Source of the DNA: Eubacteriales bacterium
GTDB taxonomy: Bacteria; Bacillota; Clostridia; Peptostreptococcales; Anaerovoracaceae
NCBI GenBank assembly: GCA_028680875.1
Contig: JAQUJQ010000043.1
Span: forward strand, 1 to 10,006
Length of the DNA stretch: 10,006 bases
Direction of reading: 5' to 3'
The translations under genes were made by a program, and so were the position numbers. Under the pieces are notes generated by a model. The model had not been told where the DNA came from, did no database searches, and worked only from the letters and a program-made list of their open reading frames with translations. Below, piece by piece: positions 1-5,894 of the stretch (its first letter is position 1; each line of letters starts with the position of its first letter).

Positions 1-7
1 CGGAGTT

Positions 8-66
8 AAAATTTTTTTGGCTTTTATATTGACAAAAAAATTAAAGCCCTTTATTAAAATGAGCAA
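8..66 (-). terminator. Possible weak terminator after the transglutaminase-like gene
   Basis: Downstream of the TAA stop, the minus strand can form a short GGCTTT/AAAGCC stem (48-43 with 24-19). It is followed by an A-run and then TTTT rather than a clean T-tract. An alternative A/T-only pairing overlaps it. This is a poor intrinsic terminator, and the true transcript end may lie beyond the window. Confidence 0.25.
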
Positions 67-867
67 TTAATATTCGTACTTTTTTTCGTATAGAGCCGGG
101 TTTTTAATCATGCTGTAATTTTTATTGCGAGCTTTCATCTGAGAATCATAGCTTGCGTCCATTACTATCCAATTATCGTTGATATATACTTCGTTCCATG
201 AATGATAAGACGTGGCATTTTTTGAATAACCCTTTATGAGTTTAGCGGGAATCCCCACGCTCCTCAACATTCCCGCCATTATTGACGAAAAATCATAGCA
301 GATTCCTCCACTCTCTTGGTAAATTTCATCGATTTGGGGTAAATAATCTGAAGTGATTTTATTCTTTTTGGTAAAATCGTATTTTATATTGCTTACTATA
401 TATTCATAAATGGCTTTGACTTTTTCTTCATCATTTATCAATCCATCTGTCAAATTCCCAGCCATAATAATGGCATCCATAGATTCATTCCATTCTATGC
501 CCTGAACTGATTGAAGAAAAACCTGATTTTTATCCGTAAGTGATACTTGGAATGTATCAGAAATAATGGGCTTATATTTGTTGTCCTTAACGTTTTCCAA
601 TAAAACAACCTTATAAGGTCCTCGTCCCATTTGAAGGGGAAAATTTTCGATTTCCTTTGATTTATGTAACGTATATATGTACCTGGAATTATCCTTTTCT
701 ATTATTACTTTTTCTTTTTTATGAGACTTATTATTGTACTGTATAGAAACAACACCTTTGTTGATTTTTGAGGTGTCAATTTTGGGAATATTACATTGAT
801 CTTTAGCATAGACAACATGTGTCATTAATAGCATCAATCCAAGAATTAATGCCAGAGTTCTTTTCAT
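67..867 (-). CDS. Secreted transglutaminase-like (papain-fold) protein
   Basis: This is a 266-residue exported protein with a transglutaminase-like core. The N-terminus is a signal peptide: KR, then a hydrophobic stretch at residues 4-20, with likely cleavage after VVYA (A21). The catalytic triad is visible: C190 in GGICYDFSS, H222 in YHSWNEVYI, and D237 in WIVMDASYD. Residues 22-130 have no recognisable domain. In this family the fold can act as a protease, peptide hydrolase or crosslinking enzyme, so the substrate cannot be named. I chose the ATG at 867 because AAAGGAG lies 7 bases upstream and the signal peptide begins there. A longer frame with a GTG at 987 would translate the riboswitch and is rejected. 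The gene has its own promoter and a c-di-GMP-I aptamer in its leader. Its neighbour is an LPKTG wall protein, so a role at the cell surface is likely but inferred. Confidence 0.85.
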   Translation of the reverse strand: MKRTLALILGLMLLMTHVVYAKDQCNIPKIDTSKINKGVVSIQYNNKSHKKEKVIIEKDNSRYIYTLHKSKEIENFPLQMGRGPYKVVLLENVKDNKYKPIISDTFQVSLTDKNQVFLQSVQGIEWNESMDAIIMAGNLTDGLINDEEKVKAIYEYIVSNIKYDFTKKNKITSDYLPQIDEIYQESGGICYDFSSIMAGMLRSVGIPAKLIKGYSKNATSYHSWNEVYINDNWIVMDASYDSQMKARNKNYSMIKNPALYEKKYEY

Positions 868-874
868 TCTACAA

Positions 875-881
875 CTCCTTT
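875..881 (-). promoter_or_regulatory. Shine-Dalgarno abutting the aptamer
   Basis: The minus strand reads AAAGGAG, 7 bases before the ATG at 867. It decides the start of the transglutaminase-like gene. It begins one base after the last paired base of the upstream riboswitch (GGUUGCC, 889-883), so aptamer folding could affect ribosome access. Confidence 0.75.
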
Positions 882-882
882 C

Positions 883-960
883 GGCAACCAGGCTGCCATT
901 CTTTTTCAAGAAAGGCCCTATGGCTTTGCGTCTCATCCTTTCGGACGATTTGCCTTTATC
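883..960 (-). ncRNA. Cyclic-di-GMP-I (GEMM-I) riboswitch aptamer, leader of transglutaminase-like gene
   Basis: The conserved GEMM-I elements occur in order on the minus strand: GGCAAAUC (954-947); a P2 hairpin UCGUCC-GAAA-GGAUGA with a GNRA loop; GACGCAAAGCC (932-922); AUAGGGCCU; a P3 hairpin tip UUCUU-GAAA-AAGAA; then UGGCAGCCUGGUUGCC ending at 883. GGCAA and UUGCC can close P1. No terminator follows. The start codon is 16 bases downstream, so control is probably at translation. The P3 segment CCUUUC (915-910) is complementary to GAAAGG (882-877) in the Shine-Dalgarno, which is a possible masking pair. Whether the ligand turns expression on or off is not resolved. Identification rests on motif recognition and is strong. 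Confidence 0.92.
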
Positions 961-995
961 GATGGTAATTGGATGAATATTACCCACTATTCGAC

Positions 996-1023
996 ATTAT
1001 ACTACATAGGAAAGATATGTCAA
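996..1023 (-). promoter_or_regulatory. Sigma-A type promoter of the transglutaminase-like gene
   Basis: The minus strand shows a consensus -35 TTGACA (1023-1018), a 16-base spacer and a consensus -10 TATAAT (1001-996). The predicted start is near 989, giving a leader of about 120 bases that contains the whole c-di-GMP-I aptamer. The -35 begins one base after the T-tract of the preceding gene's terminator. Confidence 0.85.
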
Positions 1024-1024
1024 T

Positions 1025-1051
1025 AAAAAGGCCGGGGGAAACCGGCCTTTT
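1025..1051 (-). terminator. Intrinsic terminator after the LPKTG protein gene
   Basis: A 10-bp stem (AAAAGGCCGG, 1051-1042, with CCGGCCTTTT, 1035-1026) closes a 6-base loop and is followed by a T-run on the minus strand. The A/T ends are symmetrical, so it could also work on the plus strand. It isolates the LPKTG gene from the transglutaminase-like gene, which then restarts from its own promoter. Confidence 0.9.
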
Positions 1052-1079
1052 CAAGTTTAGATTAACTATTTACAGTCCT

Positions 1080-2663
1080 TTACTTTTTACGTAATTTTGC
1101 TCCTACTGCAGTGACAAAAGCACCAACTCCATAGAATAACATGGGAGAAACTTCGCCGGTCTTGGGTAAAGAAGCCAGTGGGACCTCTTCCTCCTCAATA
1201 ATGACTGTTTCATCCTCCGGGTTTTGTTCCCAAGGAGCCGGCCCCTCCGGTACAGGTTCATCAGGGATTATAATTACAGGATCCTCATGTTTAGTACTTC
1301 CACTATCCCCCGAGGATAACTTGTTTATAATCGCAGAATCTTCATCCCATACATCTTCCCGTTCTGTTTCTGCTCTTGCGATGTTTTCCAACGGGAATTG
1401 GGTTCCGCTTATAATTGTATAGTCCTTAGTGAAAGTAAATACTTCACCCGAGGCCAATGCTCCGATATCATGTACATAAATTGACTCACCTTCATCAAAC
1501 ATGGGATCTTTTACCTTCACTTCTTGCAGTGCAGTATTCCCTGTGTTCTTAACCTTAAAAGTATAGGTTACCGTATCACCGACCCCGGCCTTATCCATAT
1601 TGACCGATTTATCCAGAAAAATTCCGTAAGTGGGAGCAGGTGAGGTCGTTTCTTCTTTTACAATGGCCGATGCAGTAACGGACTTAACTTCCTTTGCGGA
1701 GGCTTGGGCCGTATTTATTATCGGAAATAGAGCGTCTTCAGGAATAGTATAGTTGATTGTAAAGGAATTTTCCTCACCCGGAGCCAATGTGCCGATGGTA
1801 TTCGACCATTTTGTATCTCCATCATCAAATAACGGATCCATGACAACAATTTCTGATAATGCAGTATTCCCTGTGTTCTTAACCTTAAAAGTATAGGTTA
1901 CCGTATCACCGGCCTTTGCTGTTTCAGGGAATACGGTCTTATCCAATGTCAATCTATAATCAGGTAAAGAAACTGAAGCATCGTCAACGGTAGCAGTGTC
2001 AGATGCCGAAACGCCTTCACCTGTATTTACGAAAGCTGTATTAACTAATGGAAAAACAGACTCCTCCGGAACTTGGTACTCATATTCCCACGTATCCGTT
2101 TCTCCTACTCCCAGGTCGGAAAAAGTATTAGTTATGTTTTCTCCGAACATAGGATCTGCCAGTACTACATTTGTAAGTTGGGCCCCTCCTATATTTTTAA
2201 CTATAAATGTATATTTGATTATGGATCCAATTTCCGCTGTAGTGACGTTTGCAGTTTTTGTCAGGCTGATTTCATATGCAGGAATTCCTTTTGAAATATT
2301 TATCCAATAGTTAATCGATCCGGATCCGGTTCCTTCTGCACTGTTTTTATCAAAAGAAACATAAATCGGATTATCCCCATTATTAAAGTGTACCATAAAA
2401 GCTTCGACCGTATTGTTAATGACTAAATTATTGTCCAGCCCTTCGAAATGATTTCCTCTTGGGGTTAAATCCTGTGATGGTTTACTATCATTGTACAGAA
2501 CTGTAATTTTTGAGATACTGTCGGTGATCTCTCCTTCTCCGCTTTTTACATGGACATGAATAGAAGTATCTGCAAACACTGTAATCGGCTGTACAATTAT
2601 TCCGGCAACCACTAATAAAATAACCACCATTAATGCTATTGATCTGCTTTTCAATCTTACCAT
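1080..2663 (-). CDS. LPKTG cell-wall-anchored surface protein with three DUF11-like repeats
   Basis: The 527-residue protein is built for sortase anchoring. It has a signal peptide (hydrophobic 9-24, likely cleavage after VFA at residue 31) and an unrecognised N-terminal region (32-128). Three DUF11/CARDB-like beta-sandwich repeats follow at about 130-228, 236-335 and 346-448, each with a YTF-VKN-G-L core and a D-P-F motif. Then come an acidic, proline-rich spacer (449-498), LPKTG (499-503), a hydrophobic span (507-520) and a basic tail KLRKK. Such proteins are usually stalks or adhesins; the ligand is unknown. The start at 2663 is preceded by AAGGAGGGAG. The leader holds a c-di-GMP-I aptamer and a terminator, so expression should follow c-di-GMP. 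The upstream sortase is the obvious candidate to anchor it, but that gene carries an in-frame stop. Repeats 2 and 3 share a 52-base identical stretch. Confidence 0.92.
   Translation of the reverse strand: MVRLKSRSIALMVVILLVVAGIIVQPITVFADTSIHVHVKSGEGEITDSISKITVLYNDSKPSQDLTPRGNHFEGLDNNLVINNTVEAFMVHFNNGDNPIYVSFDKNSAEGTGSGSINYWINISKGIPAYEISLTKTANVTTAEIGSIIKYTFIVKNIGGAQLTNVVLADPMFGENITNTFSDLGVGETDTWEYEYQVPEESVFPLVNTAFVNTGEGVSASDTATVDDASVSLPDYRLTLDKTVFPETAKAGDTVTYTFKVKNTGNTALSEIVVMDPLFDDGDTKWSNTIGTLAPGEENSFTINYTIPEDALFPIINTAQASAKEVKSVTASAIVKEETTSPAPTYGIFLDKSVNMDKAGVGDTVTYTFKVKNTGNTALQEVKVKDPMFDEGESIYVHDIGALASGEVFTFTKDYTIISGTQFPLENIARAETEREDVWDEDSAIINKLSSGDSGSTKHEDPVIIIPDEPVPEGPAPWEQNPEDETVIIEEEEVPLASLPKTGEVSPMLFYGVGAFVTAVGAKLRKK
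1530..1581 (-). repeat. 52-bp perfect repeat, copy in DUF11-like repeat 3
   Basis: This stretch is identical, base for base, to 1860-1911. The offset is 330 bases (110 codons, in phase). It encodes the GDTVTYTFKVKNTGNTAL core at residues 362-379. The rest of the two domains has diverged, so the identity points to recent duplication or gene conversion. Confidence 0.95.
1860..1911 (-). repeat. 52-bp perfect repeat, copy in DUF11-like repeat 2
   Basis: This is the partner of 1530-1581 and encodes the same 18-residue core at residues 252-269. Perfect identity including third codon positions, next to diverged flanks, favours recombination between repeats over protein-level selection alone. Confidence 0.95.
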
Positions 2664-2697
2664 TTCTCTCCCTCCTTTGTTTTTTTCTATCTAAATT

Positions 2698-2747
2698 AAA
2701 AAACTGCCCAAATACTCAATAAGACACATGCTTGAATATTAGGCAGT
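2698..2747 (-). terminator. Riboswitch-controlled intrinsic terminator before the LPKTG gene
   Basis: The minus strand pairs ACUGCCUAAUAUUCAA (2747-2732) with UUGAGUAU-U-UUGGGCAGU (2719-2703): 16 pairs with one bulged U and a 12-base loop. TTTTTT follows (2703-2698). The 5' arm contains GACUGCC, the last strand of the c-di-GMP-I aptamer, so terminator and folded aptamer exclude each other. Ligand binding should block termination. The LPKTG start codon lies 35 bases further on. Confidence 0.88.
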
Positions 2748-2825
2748 CGGACGATCATGTAATAATATAATTATTATTTAGACTCCTGACTTTGCGTCCC
2801 AACCTTTTAGATGGTTTGCCCTTAT
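2742..2825 (-). ncRNA. Cyclic-di-GMP-I (GEMM-I) riboswitch aptamer, leader of LPKTG gene
   Basis: GEMM-I landmarks on the minus strand are GGGCAAACC (2821-2813), a P2 hairpin around CCAUCU-AAAA-GGUUGG, GGGACGCAAAGUC (2800-2788), AGGAGUCUAA, a variable A/U-rich P3 tip, and GAUCGUCCGACUGCC ending at 2742. That end aligns with the GAUAGCCAGGUUGCC type seen in clostridial examples. P1 is GGCA/UGCC. The P2 loop is AAAA instead of the usual GNRA, so tertiary docking may be weaker than in the other aptamer of this window. The overlap with the downstream terminator predicts an ON switch for c-di-GMP. Confidence 0.9.
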
Positions 2826-2831
2826 CATTTT

Positions 2832-2860
2832 TATTTACCGTTATTTACCCATCTTGTTAA
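2832..2860 (-). promoter_or_regulatory. Candidate promoter for the riboswitch-LPKTG transcript
   Basis: TTAACA (2860-2855), a 17-base spacer and TAAATA (2837-2832) would start transcription near 2825, right at the aptamer. The -10 is a weak match. The A/T-rich sequence further upstream (2869-2895) offers other weak hexamers, so the exact promoter is uncertain. Transcription could also read in from the sortase side, as no strong terminator is visible between. Confidence 0.35.
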
Positions 2861-2893
2861 GACGTAAACATTATTAATTAAATTTTTTCGTTT

Positions 2894-3544
2894 TTAATCT
2901 ATTATTTCACCCTTGATTATTAGCCTATGAGTAGGAGCATTCATTGGAGTACAAGTTATTAATGTGATTATTCTGTCCTTGTTATTCCTTGATAAAACAG
3001 AGGTGTCTGTAGGCTAAACAACTAACTTTTGATAAACTTTGTATCGATATTCTTTCCCATCTGAAATAACTATGATTTCATCGTCTATCTCCAATTCATC
3101 CAATCGATTGAATAGTCGCCCGTAAGTACGGCTTCGATGAGCAGCAAGAGCTGTATTTCCCACTTCCCCCAGTTCGGTTGTTTCTTTTATCCATCCTACT
3201 CCTACTTTAAGATTTTTTTGTGTAGCTCCTTCTAAAATTGGTAAGTTTACATTGATTTTTTCAATTTTTAAAATACCGATGGGTTGAATGGCTAGCTGCG
3301 CCGATTCTTGTGTGTCTTCTCCAGAATTCTCCTGATATTGTTCCTGATGTTGAGGTTCCTCATCATTTATTTCATTTGTGGATTCTGTACTATTTGACTG
3401 TTCCTCAGCCAGAATAACATTTAACTCTTCATAACTTTGTAAAGCTTTGTTTTGCCAGTACCACGTATATATCCTGTCTGCAATAGGTAACAGGGCAATC
3501 ATAAGGCCTGCAATAATTATAAAAAATGCCAGTTTATTTCTCAT
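2894..3544 (-). pseudogene. Class D-like sortase with an in-frame TAG before the catalytic cysteine
   Basis: Sortases cleave LPXTG-type motifs and attach the protein to the cell wall. Residues 5-22 form an N-terminal membrane anchor, followed by a polar Gln/Glu-rich linker (46-83) and the sortase domain from about 86. The catalytic His is H136 in ALAAHRSRTYG. The frame meets TAG at 3016-3014 (codon 177), then stays open for 39 codons to a TAA at 2896-2894. That part contains PTDTSVL, TLITCTP with catalytic C198, and APTHRLII with catalytic R207. Full length would be 216 residues, normal for class D. Translation stopping at TAG would leave 176 residues without Cys or Arg, so inactive. The gene starts 15 bases after phoR behind a modest GGTGG site, so it is probably co-transcribed with the pst-pho operon. 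The stop may be a mutation, a sequencing error, or recoded (for example pyrrolysine or a suppressor tRNA). Confidence 0.88.
3014..3016 (-). other. In-frame TAG codon inside the sortase frame
   Basis: The minus-strand codon lies between KLVV and PTDTSVL. It is a single base change from AAG, GAG or CAG. It is the only TAG at the end of a gene-sized frame here: the other nine genes end in TAA (7) or TGA (2). Confidence 0.9.
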
Positions 3545-3559
3545 ACTTATATACCACCG

Positions 3560-5224
3560 TTATTTTGGAAATGATACCGTTATGCTTGTTCCTTTTCCCA
3601 TTGTACTTTCCAAGCTTATTTTTCCTCCGTGATAAGCAGCTATATGTTTTACGATGGAAAGCCCCAGACCTGTACCTCCTGTGTCTTTAGAGTGGCTTTT
3701 GTCCACCCGGTAGAAACGTTCAAAAACCCGATCTTGATGCTCCTTAGGTATACCTATGCCTGTATCGCTAACTGAAAGTGTAGCCATTTCTTCAGCCTCA
3801 CCCACCTTAATAAATACTATGCCTTTTTTTTTATTATATTTAATGGCATTATCGCATAAGTTATAAATCAATTCCTCTATGAGTTGAGGTACGGCAAAAA
3901 TAATTTTGCTTTTACCTTCCACAGAAATAGAAACATCCTTTTGTTGAGCCACAGGATAGATTCTTTCCTTTACATCTTTTGCCATATTCAATAAGTCGAC
4001 ATATTCTTTAGAATGAGAAACTTTTTTCTCATCCAGCTGAGACAACTGAATAATATCTTCTACTAAAATCACAAGGCGCCTTGCTTCTTCATAAATTTTT
4101 TCTGAAAAAGATAGTATGTCTTCTTGATTCACCATGCCATTTTTTAAAAGTTCAGCAAAGCCTGATATTGTGGTTAAAGGTGTTTTTAATTCGTGAGAAA
4201 CGTTAGCCGAGAACTCCTGTCGGATTTTCTCCGCTTTTATGGTCTCTGTCATATCCAGAATCAACAGAACCGCTCCTATTATTTTACCATCTTCAAAAAC
4301 AGGATTGGCACGCAGTTGATACATATAATGTTCCAATGCAAAAGCTTCTTCTGCAAAAACTCCGTCAAGAGCAGCTTCAATCACTTTATTAATCTGCAGA
4401 CTACGATTCAGATTCAATATATGTTTACCGATCTGCCCTGTATTCTCGACACCCAGAAGACGTAAAGCACTTTGATTTACAGATAATATGTGGCCACTCT
4501 CGTCCAACACCACCAGACCTTCCTCCATACCTCCGGTAATGGCTGTAAACTGTTTTTGTTTTTGTTGCAGTTCTATCATTTGCTTTTCAATATGATTACG
4601 CTGCTGATAAATACGGCTCAGTAAAGGAGAAAGCTCATCATAGATTTCATTTCCCATAGGATTTTCCAAATCGAGGGTATTTATCGGAAAAACAATTCTT
4701 TTTGTCTGAAATCGAGCGAGCAAAAGTGCTAAGAATAAAACAGCGGCGGTAATCGCCAAAATCAAAGGAATGCTGCTTAACAAAGCTGAAAGTACACTGT
4801 CTGTAGTACTTGATAAACGAAGTACTGTCCCATCATCAAGACGTACAGCAAGATAATAGGTTTGGCGTCCCAATGTATCCGACATGCGGACCGCTTCTCC
4901 TCTTCCCTTTCTTATGGCCTCTGCAAATTCGGGACGATCTGAATGATTTTCCATTTCGGATACAGATACCCTGCTATCAAATAAAACCTTACCATCCCCA
5001 TTAATCAAGGTTATTCGAGAATCCTTGTCCTCTCCTTCTATATTGAGCAGGTAATCCCTTCCCTCCGTAGCGATTCCGGCCATTAGATATGCTGCTCCAT
5101 TGTTCATTTCACGGACCATATCCTTGGAAAGCTGCTGATAAAATACAATTGATAGCAACATAGCTGAAAGTAGCACTGTAACTAAAGCAAGCAAGCACAT
5201 ACTGCAGAATATTTTACGCTTCAT
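3560..5224 (-). CDS. phoR: Phosphate-sensing histidine kinase PhoR
   Basis: This is the sensor kinase of the phosphate regulon, which phosphorylates the PhoP/PhoB regulator encoded just upstream. It has 554 residues: TM1 (about 8-30), an extracytoplasmic region (31-149), TM2 (150-171), a linker, a PAS-like domain (about 225-330), and the kinase core. The core shows the H-box with H344 in SHELKTPL, the N-box N455-N459 (NLCDN), G1 DTGIGIP (487-493), an F-box FERFYRVD, and G2 GGTGLGLS (516-523). I chose the ATG at 5224 because it follows GGAGGGGAG and starts at the membrane anchor. A start 14 codons earlier has no such support. The gene overlaps the phoP end by 11 bases, so translation is probably coupled. 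In this family activity is governed by the Pst transporter and PhoU, which are encoded in the same operon. Confidence 0.95.
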   Translation of the reverse strand: MKRKIFCSMCLLALVTVLLSAMLLSIVFYQQLSKDMVREMNNGAAYLMAGIATEGRDYLLNIEGEDKDSRITLINGDGKVLFDSRVSVSEMENHSDRPEFAEAIRKGRGEAVRMSDTLGRQTYYLAVRLDDGTVLRLSSTTDSVLSALLSSIPLILAITAAVLFLALLLARFQTKRIVFPINTLDLENPMGNEIYDELSPLLSRIYQQRNHIEKQMIELQQKQKQFTAITGGMEEGLVVLDESGHILSVNQSALRLLGVENTGQIGKHILNLNRSLQINKVIEAALDGVFAEEAFALEHYMYQLRANPVFEDGKIIGAVLLILDMTETIKAEKIRQEFSANVSHELKTPLTTISGFAELLKNGMVNQEDILSFSEKIYEEARRLVILVEDIIQLSQLDEKKVSHSKEYVDLLNMAKDVKERIYPVAQQKDVSISVEGKSKIIFAVPQLIEELIYNLCDNAIKYNKKKGIVFIKVGEAEEMATLSVSDTGIGIPKEHQDRVFERFYRVDKSHSKDTGGTGLGLSIVKHIAAYHGGKISLESTMGKGTSITVSFPK

Positions 5225-5894
5225 TCTCCCCTCCGATTCGGTATCCAATACCTCGAACCGTTTCAATCATGGCTCCAAATTTACCCAGTTTTTGACGTAA
5301 ACTTCCGATATGCACGTCAACTGTACGTGTCTCTCCTTGAAAATCATATCCCCATATTGCTTTCAAAATAGCATCACGAGTTAAAACTATACCCTGATTT
5401 TTCATCAAATAATCAAGAAGCTCAAACTCCTTATATGTTAAAATAACCTCCTGCTTTTCTACATAAACTTTATGTTTGTCCCGATTTAGAACTAATTTGC
5501 CAACAACAATTTCGTTTTGTTCCAAATTTGGGCCGCCTCTGCGAAGTACCGCTTTTACTCTGGATATTAATTCCATTACACCGAAAGGTTTTGTGACATA
5601 GTCATCAGCGCCCAGATCAAGTCCCTGCACCTTATCATATTCTGCGCCCTTTGCTGTAAGCATAATAACCGGTACATCCCACATCTTCTGATCCTTTTTC
5701 AAATTTCTCAGGATCGATAAACCGTCTTCACCGGGTAGCATGATATCAAGTAAAATAAGAGAAGGCTTATCCATTCTCAGACCTTTATAAAAATCATCCG
5801 CATCAGAAAAACCCTTAGCCTGAAATCCACCGGTCTTTAGAGCATACACTACCAAATCCTGTATATTCTTATCATCTTCTACACAGTAGATCAT
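5214..5894 (-). CDS. phoP: PhoP/PhoB-type response regulator of the phosphate regulon
   Basis: This is an OmpR-family transcription factor of 226 residues. The receiver domain (1-118) has the acidic pocket E6-D7-D8, phospho-acceptor D50 in LILLDIMLP, T80 and K102 in the TKPF motif. The C-terminal winged helix (about 129-221) has the TYKEFELLDYL and RTVDVHIGSLRQKL signatures typical of PhoB/PhoP. When phosphorylated by PhoR it should bind Pho boxes such as those ahead of pstS, which would make the operon autoregulated. The ATG overlaps the phoU stop (ATGA), with AGAGGT just upstream. The position of phoP and phoR after phoU, inside the pst operon, supports the phosphate assignment over other OmpR regulators. 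Whether to call it phoP or phoB is naming only. Confidence 0.94.
   Translation of the reverse strand: MIYCVEDDKNIQDLVVYALKTGGFQAKGFSDADDFYKGLRMDKPSLILLDIMLPGEDGLSILRNLKKDQKMWDVPVIMLTAKGAEYDKVQGLDLGADDYVTKPFGVMELISRVKAVLRRGGPNLEQNEIVVGKLVLNRDKHKVYVEKQEVILTYKEFELLDYLMKNQGIVLTRDAILKAIWGYDFQGETRTVDVHIGSLRQKLGKFGAMIETVRGIGYRIGGENEA

Noticed and set aside
29..57. Plus-strand promoter-like TTGACA-17-TATTAA reading antisense into the transglutaminase-like gene
   Set aside because: The -10 is only a partial match and the region is extremely A/T-rich. No leader or gene follows on that strand, so chance is more likely.
868..987. N-terminal extension of the transglutaminase-like frame from a GTG at 987
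   Set aside because: It lies on the c-di-GMP-I aptamer and starts at about the transcription start. A proper ribosome site and signal peptide begin at 867.
1530..1911. CRISPR or insertion-sequence repeat
   Set aside because: Only two copies, in frame within protein domains, with no spacers, terminal inverted repeats or transposase.
1141..2310. Plus-strand open frames opposite the LPKTG gene
   Set aside because: Low-complexity shadows of the repeat protein on the other strand.
3014..3544. A genuine short, non-catalytic sortase ending at TAG
   Set aside because: The perfectly preserved frame with TLITC and the catalytic Arg after TAG shows the gene was full length. A designed truncation would not keep it.
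5225..5266. Earlier start of phoR, 14 codons upstream
   Set aside because: No better ribosome site, larger overlap with phoP, and it adds polar residues ahead of the membrane anchor. GGAGGGGAG marks 5224.
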